From assembly GCF_015206995.1 (NCBI RefSeq), contig NZ_JADEXR010000057.1:1-32701 (forward strand): 32,701 nt of DNA. Direction: 5' to 3'. The position numbers and the translations under genes were made by a program. This document shows, one piece after another, positions 18,211 through 27,285 of the stretch; position 1 is the stretch's first letter; each line of letters opens with the position of its first letter. The notes below the pieces were generated by a model. It was not told the DNA's origin, searched no databases, and worked only from the letters and a program-made list of their open reading frames with translations. Origin of the DNA: an aff. Roholtiella sp. LEGE 12411. Its GTDB lineage: Bacteria; Cyanobacteriota; Cyanobacteriia; Cyanobacteriales; Nostocaceae.

Positions 18211-19809
18211 CTAACTTAACTGTGCTACGAGCCGATTTTCTAATAGCGTGTCATTTGTCAATAAGTCCTCAACGGTAATTCGCAAAAAGCGTTGTTCATC
18301 AACTTGAAAAAGGATCTTGATGCGATCGCTTCCTGGATATCCAGTTGGTGTAAGTTGGGCTATGGTTCTAGCACCTTCTTGATCATTGAGGGGTTTGACG
18401 GTGGTTTCGCCATTGTCAGAACGGCGAGTAATCAGGCGATCGCCATCAAAATAAACTTCGGTGCTACCTCTATCTGCTCCCAATTCTCCCATAATTAATT
18501 CAATACTCGGTTGATTTTCCAAAGACGCCCCCAAGACTAATTCCATTGGCTGACTCATTGGATACGCCTGTCCAGCTTTAATAATCGGATGCCATTTGTG
18601 GCATCCTTTACGGCTATCCCAGTAACGCACACCGTAACTATGGTAAAGAAAGTCTTTGATTTCTATGCCTTGAGTTAACTGTAATGCACCTTGGGCGATC
18701 GCTTCAAAAGGACGTTCGCAACGAATTTTCTCTGACTCAAAATACTGTTTTACCCATGTCTGCACTGCTGGTAATTGCACAGTACCACCAACTAACAACA
18801 CTGCATTAATATCTGCAAGTTCTATTCCTTGGCGTCTTGCTTGCTGCGATAGTGTCGTCATCGACTCATCGAGTAGCTCAAAAAACGCGTGTTCTTTGAG
18901 GATATTTTCCAGAGTGTCGCGGTTTAGTTCCAGTTCATAGCTTTCAAATGTCTCATCGTCAAAATAAACTTCACTGGCTTGGTTTTGGGTTGATAGTTGA
19001 ATTTTTACCTTTTCTGCTAGTCTTGTTGTTAGGGGACTTACCGCCAGTCCTTGAGTTTTGGCAAAGTAATCTACTAACCAATTATCAATATCAGTACCAC
19101 CTAAATTTTGCCCAGCTTTTGCTAGTACGCGGGCAGTTTTTACCTTTTGCTTGGAATCTTCAGCCAAGGACTTATTACCCCACTTGAGAATAAATCCCAG
19201 GGGTTTGGTGTTTGCTTGCACACCTTGAGCCAACTGTACAAGAGATAAATCTAAAGTACCGCCACCAAAGTCAATTACCAAAAGAATTTCTTGATCTGCT
19301 AAGCCATAACCCAAAGCTGCTGCTGTGGGTTCATCTAGCATTCGCACTTGTTCGACAGGGAGAGATTGACAAATTTTTCCCAACCAATGACGATAAGTTT
19401 CAAAGCTGTCTACTGGTACTGTTAACACCAAAGAATCTAACCCACCTTCTAGAGGTACTAGTTGCTCAATCACCTTGGTGAGAAACCATTGTCCTACTTG
19501 TTCAAAGGTGATGATTTGCCCATCTAATTCGGGTAAGAAACCTTGGATATCTGCTCCGATACCGCGCTTGAAGCTGCGAAAAAATCGTGTTTCACCTTTG
19601 AGGTCAAAACCGCGATCGCGTACTTGTTGCCCTATTAAAACTTTACCCTGTGTTGCTTCTTCAACATAAACAAGGCTAGGAATCAGTGGCGGATTCAGAC
19701 TTTGTTGAATTGATAACCCTGGTAGATTTAGGGTTTCTGGCTGTTGGGTTACAGGATTCCAGCGAGTAATGACTGTGTTGCTAGTACCAAAATCGATTGC
19801 GATCGCCAT
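18211..19809 (-). CDS. Hsp70-family (DnaK-like) ATPase
   Basis: The 532-aa actin-fold ATPase has the phosphate-1 motif AIDFGTSNTVITRW at the N-terminus, phosphate-2 VIDFGGGTLDLSLV and the adenosine motif AVLLVGGTVQLPAVQ, with MLDEPTAAALGYG in between. The C-terminal part is a short beta-rich region (about residues 400-532) and the alpha-helical lid of true DnaK is absent, as is the acidic tail, so it is a DnaK-like relative and not the main chaperone. Clients are unknown. No grpE or dnaJ is adjacent. Start ATG 19809. Confidence 0.9.
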   Translation of the reverse strand: MAIAIDFGTSNTVITRWNPVTQQPETLNLPGLSIQQSLNPPLIPSLVYVEEATQGKVLIGQQVRDRGFDLKGETRFFRSFKRGIGADIQGFLPELDGQIITFEQVGQWFLTKVIEQLVPLEGGLDSLVLTVPVDSFETYRHWLGKICQSLPVEQVRMLDEPTAAALGYGLADQEILLVIDFGGGTLDLSLVQLAQGVQANTKPLGFILKWGNKSLAEDSKQKVKTARVLAKAGQNLGGTDIDNWLVDYFAKTQGLAVSPLTTRLAEKVKIQLSTQNQASEVYFDDETFESYELELNRDTLENILKEHAFFELLDESMTTLSQQARRQGIELADINAVLLVGGTVQLPAVQTWVKQYFESEKIRCERPFEAIAQGALQLTQGIEIKDFLYHSYGVRYWDSRKGCHKWHPIIKAGQAYPMSQPMELVLGASLENQPSIELIMGELGADRGSTEVYFDGDRLITRRSDNGETTVKPLNDQEGARTIAQLTPTGYPGSDRIKILFQVDEQRFLRITVEDLLTNDTLLENRLVAQLS

Positions 19810-19873
19810 ATTTTATTGATGATTTCGCGCCCAGATACAAACACTAGGGTGAAGACTGCCAATTGTGATTATT

Positions 19874-20815
19874 CTACATAACCCACCAAGAGCGCAAATG
19901 GGCGATCGCTTCTTCTTTGTGTTTGGCTTCAACTTCTATCCACGGTGCTTGATGGTAGACATTGGGCATAGCAGTAATCAAATCACTATGTTTTCTGTCA
20001 TTGAAAGCCACTTCACCATTAGAAATATGTACTAACTGCCAATCTGGATTCGCCCAAGTTTCTCGCGCTGCGTAAAACATGTCTTTTACACTCGGATGAT
20101 CGTAGCTATCTAGATTTTCGTGGCAAATATGGTGATGGGCATCGAATACCATCGGTACGCCAGCTTGTTGACACACTGCTAAAATTTCACTAGCACTGTA
20201 AGCGTATTCGTCATTTTCCAAAGTCAAGCGGCTTTTAATCGCTTCTGGTAATTCTGAAATTACCCGCACCAGTTGTTCGGTGCGTTGAGATTTGCCACCA
20301 TGAATATTCATTAATGACCAAGGCGATCGCGGTAAACTCAATAAGTCAAATGTCCGCGCATGTCGTTCGAGAATTTTGATACTTGTTTGTACCACTTCGG
20401 CAGAATCAGAACTCAACACTACATATTGGTCTGGGTGCAGCACCATTCTAATGCTTAATGCTTGCGCTCGCTGACCAATTTCGCCTAAGTTAGCGCTCAT
20501 TTCCTCTAAAATATTTGCGCCGATTTCGTCTTCCATGTCACTCAGAGGAAACAAACCAGAGGACATGCGATACAGCCAAATTCCGTTCTCCTGACAAAAG
20601 GACAGAGCATCATGCAAACGCTGTAAGTTATGTCCATATATTTCTCTTAGGGCACTTTCACGCTGACTTAGAGAGAGTTTCAAGTAGCGAGTACGCGTCA
20701 TTGTCCGAAAGCGCACCTTTTTGTCAAAGGTGATGCAAACTAGCCCTAAGTGGGGCAAAGTGCTTTCTTGGCACTGCTGTGTATTAAGTAGATTTTGGAA
20801 ATGAATTGCAGTCAT
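19874..20815 (-). CDS. uvsE: UV damage endonuclease UvsE/UVDE
   Basis: The 313-aa TIM-barrel nuclease nicks DNA 5' to UV photoproducts, starting an alternative excision repair. The N-terminal LGLVCITFDKKVRFRTMTRT and NLQRLHDALSFCQENGIWLYRMSS are typical of the family, followed by metal-binding strands with RMVLHPDQYVVLSS, MNIHGGKSQRTEQLVRV, RLTLENDEYAYS, MVFDAHHHICHE and LVHISNGEV. The His, Glu and Asp residues in these motifs form the metal site in this family. It is somewhat unusual among cyanobacteria as far as I know. Single gene, 58 bp after which the Hsp70 gene starts on the same strand. Confidence 0.92.
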   Translation of the reverse strand: MTAIHFQNLLNTQQCQESTLPHLGLVCITFDKKVRFRTMTRTRYLKLSLSQRESALREIYGHNLQRLHDALSFCQENGIWLYRMSSGLFPLSDMEDEIGANILEEMSANLGEIGQRAQALSIRMVLHPDQYVVLSSDSAEVVQTSIKILERHARTFDLLSLPRSPWSLMNIHGGKSQRTEQLVRVISELPEAIKSRLTLENDEYAYSASEILAVCQQAGVPMVFDAHHHICHENLDSYDHPSVKDMFYAARETWANPDWQLVHISNGEVAFNDRKHSDLITAMPNVYHQAPWIEVEAKHKEEAIAHLRSWWVM

Positions 20816-21400
20816 TATTCAAGTTTATCAACTGTTGCCCTTCTTTAAGATCTAAGTAAATTGTGCAACTGAGTCATGAGTATCTAAAGAATGAAGTCCG
20901 AAATTTAAAGGATATAAACCCCGTCTATTTTGAAACCTGGAGTTTTTAAGGAGAGTGTATTATTCTCTTGTGGCTTGAATTCTGAGCTTTACTCTAATTC
21001 CAAAAAACTATGGTTTTCAAGGTAGACGCGGTTTAAATACCTGATACGCAACTTTTTTAGCCATAGCTATATGCGCGTTCGCTCAATGCTTGGGCTGCTA
21101 TTTAAATACATCTGCCTTACGGAGTACTTTTTGTAATGCATCCATAAATGTTTATATGGCTTTGTAATGATTTAGTAATGAAATTATTGAAATTTTAGGC
21201 TAGGAAGCTCAGAACTCAAGCCATTGCTGTGCATCCAAGGTGACTTAACCAAAGGAGGAATGTCAACATTAGGAGATGTACCTGTAAGTAGGGAAGTCAA
21301 GAACCTGAAATATTTATTAATATAAAGTAAATTCAACGTCAGGAGTCAGAAAAGTTTTTACTAATCAATCGCCAGATTTTCCACAAACGGAGCATAAATT
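20816..21400. other. Spacer with inverted-repeat element
   Basis: This 585-bp region contains the inverted-repeat element at 20916-21034. An open stretch on the plus strand ends at a TAA at 21325 and contains ATG 21260 with AGGAGG only one base before it. The ribosome-binding-site spacing is too short for a normal start. It may be the tail of a lost gene. Confidence 0.4.
20916..21034. mobile_element. MITE-like inverted-repeat element
   Basis: The left arm AAACCCCGTCTATTTTGAAA and onward (20916-20949) is complementary with several mismatches to the right arm ending GGTAGACGCGGTTT (21002-21034). The pair AAACCCCGTCTA/TAGACGCGGTTT differs at one position. The long arms and short centre would fold into a large hairpin. 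No second copy is seen in the window. Confidence 0.5.
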
Positions 21401-21619
21401 ATGAACGACCAAAAACCATCAGACTCTAAACAATTTGTCGGAAATCTCAAGAATGGGATTTGGCTGTTTGGCCTTTCATCCTGGGTATTTGGCATTACTG
21501 ATCGCAGTATTGCTTCATTTTCCGATGGCTATCTATCTGCTTTAGATCTGACGCAACTATTTACAGCAGCGACATTCTTTGTAGCGTGGCTATTTTTGAA
21601 ACCGACATCCAAGGTTTAA
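21401..21619 (+). CDS. Small two-helix membrane protein of unknown function
   Basis: The 72-aa protein has a hydrophilic N-terminus, a hydrophobic stretch NGIWLFGLSSWVFGITDR (about residues 18-35) and a second one, LFTAATFFVAWLFL (about 53-66), ending in a short basic tail. GGAG lies about 10 bases before the ATG. I do not recognise the family. Neighbours give no clue: an inverted-repeat element upstream and a pentapeptide-repeat gene downstream. Confidence 0.6.
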   Translation: MNDQKPSDSKQFVGNLKNGIWLFGLSSWVFGITDRSIASFSDGYLSALDLTQLFTAATFFVAWLFLKPTSKV

Positions 21620-21810
21620 GTAATTAAAAAGGCTAAAATTGAATAGCAGTCAGCATTCTGGCTAATGTATACAGGGTTAGATCATTAGTATACGTATCTG
21701 ATTTTAATCCCATCGGACTAGCTCAACAAACAATACGTAGTCTCATAGATAATTTCAATTACTCCGCTTGCATGAGGACAGGATTCTGAGATTTCTAGAG
21801 AATAGGACTG

Positions 21811-21837
21811 TAGAAGTTAAATATTCAACGACTTCTA
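21811..21837 (+). promoter_or_regulatory. Hairpin next to pentapeptide-gene ribosome-binding site
   Basis: TAGAAGT (21811-21817) and ACTTCTA (21831-21837) form a stem ending nine bases before the GGAGG of the next gene. It could affect translation start or be the leader's 5' stem. This is weak evidence. Confidence 0.25.
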
Positions 21838-21858
21838 GAAGTGATGGAGGTGTACAGA

Positions 21859-22299
21859 ATGAAAGCAATATTTCTCACAGCAGCAGCTTTACTTAGCACA
21901 GTAGCTCTAAGTGCTCCCATTCCTGTAAAAGCTGAAAGCACCACCAACCTCCGGCGCTTGCTAGAAACTAGAGAATGTTTTGGATGTGATTTAACAGGCG
22001 TGAACCTGAAAGGCGCTCACCTAATAGGTGTAGACTTGAGAAAAGCAAATTTACAGGGTGCTAATCTTGAAGGCGCTAACTTAGAAGGCGCTGATTTGCA
22101 TGGTGCAAATTTGAAGTCTGCTAATCTTACAGAAACTTTTGCCAGTGGTACTAACTTTGAGAATGCCAATCTTACTAATGCCAATTTAACCGATGCTAAT
22201 TTACACAGTGCTCAAGTAGACGGCGCTGTGATGATTGGCACTAATCTAAATGGTGCTGATGGGTTTGATATTAATCTTGGTGTTGGAGGAGGCGAGTGA
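21859..22299 (+). CDS. Exported pentapeptide-repeat protein
   Basis: The 146-aa protein has a signal peptide (MKAIFLTAAALLSTVALSAP, then IPVKAES) followed from about residue 40 by pentapeptide repeats of the A(D/N)LxG type, such as LTGVNLKGAHLIGVDLRKAN and LEGANLEGADLHGANLKSAN, about 18 repeats that should form a right-handed beta-helix. Such proteins in cyanobacteria are often lumenal or periplasmic; the function is unknown. ATG 21859 is chosen because GGAGG (21846-21850) lies eight bases ahead; a GTG 18 bp upstream lies on the wrong side of that site. Confidence 0.88.
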   Translation: MKAIFLTAAALLSTVALSAPIPVKAESTTNLRRLLETRECFGCDLTGVNLKGAHLIGVDLRKANLQGANLEGANLEGADLHGANLKSANLTETFASGTNFENANLTNANLTDANLHSAQVDGAVMIGTNLNGADGFDINLGVGGGE

Positions 22300-22301
22300 G
22301 G

Positions 22302-22339
22302 GTTAAGAGTTTTCAGTTTACAAATTAAAAACTCTTAAC
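22302..22339. terminator. Bidirectional hairpin between pentapeptide and tldE genes
   Basis: GTTAAGAGTTTT (22302-22313) pairs perfectly with AAAACTCTTAAC (22328-22339), just after the stop on one strand and 17 bp after the tldE stop on the other. A few extra CTTAACT copies follow. Confidence 0.65.
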
Positions 22340-22355
22340 TCTTAACTCTTAAGTT

Positions 22356-23696
22356 TTACTCTCCAGTAATAGATAATTCATCCACCCAAATTTTGGGACA
22401 AACACCTCCTGGAGTTAACTCCGCCTCTTTTTCGACAAAAATAATTGACTTCAATAGTTCCAAGAAATCGCCAGCAACTGTTGCTGACTCAATACTTGTC
22501 CTAACACCCTTGTTAACTAGCCAACCATCAAACGGCAAAGAAAATGAGCCTTGTAAAGACTTAACTCCAGCATGGAGAGCTTGTAAATCATCGATAAAAA
22601 TCACATTCTCAGAAGTTTCTAGACTCAATTCCTGCTCAGGGGTTGCTGCCGAAAAAACATGATAAAAATTCGGACTAACATTGACTTTTGCGCCAATACT
22701 TGCGTTCCCAGTTGGCTGAGCATTCATCCTTTTAGCAGTTCCAGCACTGTGGAGAAAACCTGTCAAAACTCCTTTTTCAATCAGTGAAATCTGACGAGTG
22801 GGAGTTCCTTCACCATCAAAACTTTCTGCGCCTACATTCGCTGGATGTAATGCATCATCATAAACCGAAAGCAGAGGGGAAGCGATTGGCTTGCCTAAAT
22901 CATCAGGAGTCGATAGGCTTTGGTTGTCCAGAATACTTTGAGCATTGAACAAGTTAGAAAAACCACCCAACAGGCTTAAGAAAGCCTCCGGTGAGAAAAC
23001 AACTCTATATTTGCCAGTCTTGATTTTTTCATAGTTCAAGTGGCTGATAGTTTTCTCTGCGGTTTCTTTGATGCAACCATTAATGTCTAAATTATTTAAA
23101 CTCCGGTTGATTCTAAAAGCGCCTGCACTGCGCGGTTTTTTTCCTTCTTCCTCAGTTTTGCTATAAAGATAAACCGATGCTAAGGAGTGAGATTCAATTC
23201 TGGCTGCGCCGTCGCTATTGAGATAGAACCTGTCAATATCTCTTTGCGCCAAACCATTATAAGGCACACCTTTAATTGCTGGATGAACTGCTAGTAATTC
23301 TTTTTCAGCAACCAATAGTTTTTCAATCAGTTCAGCAACAGGTGCTTGGGGTGCTTTGTCTTCAGGTTTATTTGCAATAGGAATAGTAGCCTCTGGACTA
23401 AAATCAGGTACATTTTCCTTAACGCCAAAAAAACTGGCTTCATAAGCAGTTTTTAAAGCTAATTCCAGCCCATTAGGGTCTACATCTGTGGTGCTGGTGA
23501 CACCCATTGTATTGTCTTCATTCCAGACACGGACAGTAACACCAGAGCGATTTGAGGCTTTGACTTGTTTTGGCTCACCTTGATCCACTTGTACACTAGT
23601 TTCATCTACTGTTGAGCCATAAATGTCAAATTTTTTAATGCCAAGCTTATTAGCATTGTCCTTGGCATAACTTGCAATCTCGTTAATATTCGGCAT
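22356..23696 (-). CDS. tldE: TldE/PmbA subunit of the TldD-TldE metalloprotease
   Basis: The 446-aa non-catalytic-type partner of TldD has the fold features VRVWNEDNTMGVTSTTDVDP, AGAFRINRSLNNLDI, YRVVFSPEAFLSLLGGFSN, GTPTRQISLIEKGVLTGFLH and the C-terminal NKGVRTSIESATVAGDFLEL. It has no HExxxH, as expected for TldE. With TldD it forms a heterodimeric protease that trims unfolded or leader peptides (for example microcin B17 and CcdA in enterobacteria). The ATG at 23696 (MPNINEIASYAKDN) is chosen because the 38 extra codons upstream are encoded by a GC-rich repeat and are not family-like. tldD lies upstream on the same strand, 393 bp away through repeat-rich DNA. Confidence 0.88.
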   Translation of the reverse strand: MPNINEIASYAKDNANKLGIKKFDIYGSTVDETSVQVDQGEPKQVKASNRSGVTVRVWNEDNTMGVTSTTDVDPNGLELALKTAYEASFFGVKENVPDFSPEATIPIANKPEDKAPQAPVAELIEKLLVAEKELLAVHPAIKGVPYNGLAQRDIDRFYLNSDGAARIESHSLASVYLYSKTEEEGKKPRSAGAFRINRSLNNLDINGCIKETAEKTISHLNYEKIKTGKYRVVFSPEAFLSLLGGFSNLFNAQSILDNQSLSTPDDLGKPIASPLLSVYDDALHPANVGAESFDGEGTPTRQISLIEKGVLTGFLHSAGTAKRMNAQPTGNASIGAKVNVSPNFYHVFSAATPEQELSLETSENVIFIDDLQALHAGVKSLQGSFSLPFDGWLVNKGVRTSIESATVAGDFLELLKSIIFVEKEAELTPGGVCPKIWVDELSITGE

Positions 23697-23810
23697 AGTC
23701 AATTTTAGATTTTGGATTTTGCGAAAAGTCGAGCCAGTGCGTTCCTGTCGCCTTGCGTCGGAAAGCAACTGGCGTCGGAGCGCCGGCTTCCGGCGATCTG
23801 AACTTTTCAA
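23697..23810 (-). repeat. GC-rich interspersed repeat in front of tldE
   Basis: A block with a perfect hairpin CGCCGG-CTT-CCGGCG (23781-23795) and the motif GGCGTCGGAGCGCC, much richer in GC than its surroundings. It remains in frame with tldE for 38 codons by chance. It looks like a dispersed repeat of the Nostocales type. Confidence 0.5.
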
Positions 23811-24088
23811 GACGGATTTTGGATTGGAAACGAGTCAATTTTAGATGTTAGGTTTTGGATTTTGGATTTTGGGACTTGTATTTTTCTCGTAGTGTTTTGA
23901 TTGACGCTACAGTCACTCGATTTTGGATTTTTGATTGACGATTTTGGAGTAACCTCTTCTTTAAAGAAGAGGCTTGAATGTTGATTTTTTTTGTTTTTTA
24001 TCTCCAGAAATGGAGAGGCTTGAAACCTTTTTCTAGATTCTAGATTTAGATTTTAATCTCAAATCCAAAATCTAAAATCTAAAATTCT
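23811..24088. repeat. Repeat-filled tldD-tldE spacer
   Basis: Contains several copies of ATTTTGGATTTT-type sequence (23815-23945) and a perfect palindrome CCTCTTCTTT-AAAGAAGAGG (23953-23972) followed by CTTGAA. A second hairpin TCTCCA-GAAA-TGGAGA (24001-24016) is followed by the same GGCTTGAA. An A/T inverted repeat of AAATCTAAAAT units lies close to the tldD stop. No gene is visible; termination between the two protease genes is possible. Confidence 0.55.
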
Positions 24089-25561
24089 CTAGCGTCCACC
24101 TACGGTAATAGAATCGACTTTGATGTGGGGTTGTCCGACTGTAGTGTAAATACTGCCACTAACAGAGCCACAAAAACCGGGGGCAATTTCCAAATCTTGA
24201 GAACATAAGGAAATTTTGTTCATAATTTCCTTGGCTTCACCGATAAGGATGGCTCCCTTTAGCGGTTTAGTGATTTTGCCATTTTCAATCAAATAAGCTT
24301 CATCCACACTAAAGTTAAATTGACCTGTTGCGCCAACACTACCGCCGCCCATCTTTTTGCAGTAAATGCCTTTATCAACAGAGGCGAATAAATCTTCAAT
24401 GCTATATTCACCAGAATCAATATAGGTATTACGCATCCGGCTAGCAGCGGCATAGGTGTAATTCTGGCGGCGTCCACTTCCAGTCCTGGGGTGTCCAGTG
24501 CGTGAGGAACCTGCTCTATCTGCTAAAAAGTTTTTGAGAACGCCTTTTTCAATTAATAGGGTTCTTTGAGCAGGCATACCTTCGTCATCCATGTCAATTG
24601 TGCCAAAAGCATTTTCAGCACGCCCTTCATCCCAGGCTGTCAAACTTTCGTGGGCAATTTTTTCGCCTTTTTTATCGGCAAAAGGGGTAGTATTGCGTTC
24701 AATTTGAGTGGTTTCCAGCAAGTGTCCACAGGCTTCGTGGAAGATGACGCCGCCAAAGTGATTCGCCATAATGATGGGGTAAGTGCCTGATTCCACGTAA
24801 TCTGCATAGAGCATTTTCCCAGCGGATTCGGCTATTTGCTCGGCGGCTTGTTGATAATCCCAAGTTCTTAAAAAGTTAGCATCGCTAGTGTTACCAGCAC
24901 GCTCACCGATGGAGGAGCGATTAGCACCATCAGCAGACAGGAGGTTAAATCCTACTGACTGGGTGAGGCGAATGTCACGAGCAAAAGTACCATCGCTGGC
25001 GGCGATTAAAACTTCTTGCCAATCCCGAAAATAAGTAGCACGGCGCGATTGGACATGACTAGCTTTTAGCTTGAGCTGGGCAGTACCATCAAGAAGGACT
25101 TCTCCCATTTCTCGGATGGAGCTACACAGCGTGAGCCATCCATCTTTGTTTCTTTTGGTGGCGTAGTCTCTCAATAACTCCAGGTTGATTTCTGGGATGA
25201 AAGCCTTGGGAGCAGGTAGTTGTAATCCTAGAATAGAAAGACCTTTTTCTAAGGCTGCTTTTAAACCGGAAAATGAAAGGTCATTGGTGCTAACGTAGCA
25301 GTCGGCTTTGCCGCGAAATACTCTGACCCCCGCACCTGTAGCTAGACTTGGTGAAATACTGGTGATGGCGTCGTCTTCTGCAAGACAGCTGATGTAGTTG
25401 CGACGCTCTAAGAATAATTCGATGAAGTCAGCGCCAGCGGCGCGTCCTAGTCCCAGGAGGGTAGCCAGAGGGGCTTCCCAGGTTTCATCGAAACGCTCTG
25501 GGGTGGAAGAGTATTGTAGGGTGGGAAGTTGGTTCGAGAGAATTAACGTACTTGTAAGCAT
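24089..25561 (-). CDS. tldD: Metalloprotease TldD
   Basis: The 490-aa catalytic subunit of the TldD-TldE protease has the zinc motif HEACGH (residues 275-280, with E276 as general base) in [15 protein letters not shown]464 in GFCGSVSGS is the likely third zinc ligand, as in the family. Other landmarks are SARRNY-like [15 protein letters not shown] at the N-terminus and [13 protein letters not shown]. It would process peptides with TldE encoded just downstream on the same strand. Start ATG 25561 gives a short N-terminal extension (about 30 residues) beyond the common core; an internal start cannot be excluded. Confidence 0.92.
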   Translation of the reverse strand: MLTSTLILSNQLPTLQYSSTPERFDETWEAPLATLLGLGRAAGADFIELFLERRNYISCLAEDDAITSISPSLATGAGVRVFRGKADCYVSTNDLSFSGLKAALEKGLSILGLQLPAPKAFIPEINLELLRDYATKRNKDGWLTLCSSIREMGEVLLDGTAQLKLKASHVQSRRATYFRDWQEVLIAASDGTFARDIRLTQSVGFNLLSADGANRSSIGERAGNTSDANFLRTWDYQQAAEQIAESAGKMLYADYVESGTYPIIMANHFGGVIFHEACGHLLETTQIERNTTPFADKKGEKIAHESLTAWDEGRAENAFGTIDMDDEGMPAQRTLLIEKGVLKNFLADRAGSSRTGHPRTGSGRRQNYTYAAASRMRNTYIDSGEYSIEDLFASVDKGIYCKKMGGGSVGATGQFNFSVDEAYLIENGKITKPLKGAILIGEAKEIMNKISLCSQDLEIAPGFCGSVSGSIYTTVGQPHIKVDSITVGGR

Positions 25562-25680
25562 GGGTAGCCTCGTCTGCTGGCGTAATCAGAGATTTGACTG
25601 AAAAATCCTGGTGTGTTCACTCTAGCAAATTTACCCAGATGACATCTGGGGTGGCTCTTTGAAAAGCAACTTGGTTCCAG

Positions 25681-26355
25681 CTACTTTGCTTGATTTCCTT
25701 TATTCATCTCACGCCTACGCAACTTTACCAAAATTCTGACTCGCCGCTTAAATGCTTCAAAGTCTTCAGCGCTCAATTTGGTTTTCTGCCACACTGGGCG
25801 TTGCATCAATCGCTCAGACCATTGATTCAGACTGGGGTAATTACTGAGATGGAAACCTAAAAGAGGTAATGAATGGATGGCTATTCCGGCGACAATATCA
25901 GCCAAGGTTAACTGATCACTGCCAAAAAAAGAGCGATCGCCCAGCACTGGAGTAAGAAACTGCAATACTTTATCTATATTCTGCTTTGCCTGTGCAAATT
26001 GCGGTGAGTCTTCACTTTCATAAATTAGTGCAATCACTTGCGGAAATAATTCATTTGCAGTTACCATTTGCACCATCCGCACTGTTGCTAATGCTTGAGG
26101 TTCGGTAGGTAGCATTGCAGGTATGGGATATTTACTTTCTAAATAATCCATAATTGCCAGAGATTCTACAATTTGAAAACCGTTATCTACCACAACTGGA
26201 ATGTGATGGAAAGGATTAATTTTCAAAAAGTCTGATTGTAACTGATCACCATCTAAGTTAAGCAAAACTGGTTCAAAGGGAATTTCCTTTTCTAATAAGG
26301 TAATCCACACACGGCGAGCATTAGGCGAAAGGGGATTGTAGTAGAATTGGAGCAT
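25681..26355 (-). CDS. Glutathione S-transferase family protein
   Basis: The 224-aa protein has an N-terminal thioredoxin-like domain (LQFYYNPLSPNARRVWITLL; S9 at the usual catalytic position, cis-Pro segment HHIPVVVDNG, glutathione-binding VESLAIMDYLE) and an all-helical C-terminal domain (ADIVAGIAIHSLPLLGF). It conjugates or reduces electrophiles and peroxides with glutathione; the substrate is unknown. It lies downstream of a TetR regulator gene on the same strand, which carries a candidate operator; the 300-bp gap is repeat-filled, so common transcription is not certain. Start ATG 26355. Confidence 0.88.
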   Translation of the reverse strand: MLQFYYNPLSPNARRVWITLLEKEIPFEPVLLNLDGDQLQSDFLKINPFHHIPVVVDNGFQIVESLAIMDYLESKYPIPAMLPTEPQALATVRMVQMVTANELFPQVIALIYESEDSPQFAQAKQNIDKVLQFLTPVLGDRSFFGSDQLTLADIVAGIAIHSLPLLGFHLSNYPSLNQWSERLMQRPVWQKTKLSAEDFEAFKRRVRILVKLRRREMNKGNQAK

Positions 26356-26673
26356 ATAAAATTCCTGAATAAACTAATACTTTGATTTGTGCCATAGAGG
26401 ATGTTTTAAAAGTTATCGGCGATTAGAATTCGCTACTACACAACCAAAGTCCACCTCCGCGGGCTAACACCAAATCAAGAATTTGTTAACCTGCAAAGGC
26501 AGGTTTTGTCTGGTGTAGCCAAGCCACTGCGTTGGTGTTAGCGTTCGCGCAGCGTCTCGTAGAGAAGCGGTAACGACGTAGGAGCGTCAAGGGTTCCCCG
26601 ACTTGTAGTAAGTGGCGCGCGATTTCTAATGGCCAGATACATGAAAACGGACTTTTCAAACATCCTCATAGAT
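26356..26673. repeat. Interspersed-repeat cluster
   Basis: A copy of a Nostocales-type repeat begins near 26415 (GCGATTAGAATTCGCTACTA, then a CTCCGCGGGCTAAC region), and its mirror-like end (GTAGTAAG..GCGATTTCTAAT) appears near 26608-26630. Between them are CCTGC-AAAG-GCAGG (about 26491-26504), a GCGTTCGCGCAGCGTCTCGT block and GGGTTCCCC. No gene is visible. It separates the TetR and GST genes. Confidence 0.5.
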
Positions 26674-27261
26674 TTAAAGATGACTTTCTATATATTGATT
26701 TAGATGATTCACTGCTCTTTGCATGTGAATCGAACTTCCATAGAGTTTGCTCATCATAATTGCTCCTTCTAAAGTTGCAGTGATGATGGTTGCAATTTCA
26801 TCAGCATTCACTTCCGGGCGAATTTCACCCTTTTCAATGCCTGTTTCAATAATTCGACAAATCAGATTCAGCCAAGAGTTCATCACCTGTTGAGTGCGAT
26901 CGCGCAGCGCAGGATGAGCATCATCACTCTCAACAGCAGTGTTTAGTAAGGGACAGCCTCCCTGAACTGGCGGGTTATCTACAAAACCACTAAATACGTT
27001 AATAATTGCTTGAAGCCGCTCAACTGCATGATGCTTGCTTCGCAATACGGATATATAATGCCTACTAACACATGCGATCGCAAAATCAAAAGCTTGTAAT
27101 GCTAGATCATCTTTGCTCTGGAAGTGATTGTAAATTCCTCCTTTCTGCAATCCGGTGACACGCATAATATCTGACATAGACGAGCCTGCATAACCTTGTT
27201 GATTAAACAGATCCGCTGCTTGTTGGAGAATTTTGGTTTTTGTTTCTTCGCCTTTAGACAT
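26674..27261 (-). CDS. TetR/AcrR family transcriptional regulator
   Basis: The 195-aa regulator has an N-terminal helix-turn-helix (KTKILQQAADLFNQQGYAGS, MSDIMRVTGLQKGGIYNHFQ, SKDDL) and a ligand-binding C-terminal domain with the YxaF/LmrA-like motif GGCPLLNTAVESDD; its Cys might sense electrophiles. It most likely represses its own gene through the perfect operator 13 bp upstream (27274-27285) and perhaps the nearby GST gene. ATG 27261 is preferred over a TTG one codon earlier. Confidence 0.9.
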   Translation of the reverse strand: MSKGEETKTKILQQAADLFNQQGYAGSSMSDIMRVTGLQKGGIYNHFQSKDDLALQAFDFAIACVSRHYISVLRSKHHAVERLQAIINVFSGFVDNPPVQGGCPLLNTAVESDDAHPALRDRTQQVMNSWLNLICRIIETGIEKGEIRPEVNADEIATIITATLEGAIMMSKLYGSSIHMQRAVNHLNQYIESHL

Positions 27262-27273
27262 CAAAGCTTTTCC

Positions 27274-27285
27274 GACCGATTGGTC
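27274..27285. promoter_or_regulatory. Candidate TetR operator GACCGATTGGTC
   Basis: The palindrome GACC-GATT-GGTC lies between the TetR start and its upstream DNA. It agrees with the GACCnnnnGGTC half-site pattern I recall for YxaF/LmrA- and NemR-like regulators. Autoregulation is the simplest reading. Confidence 0.6.
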
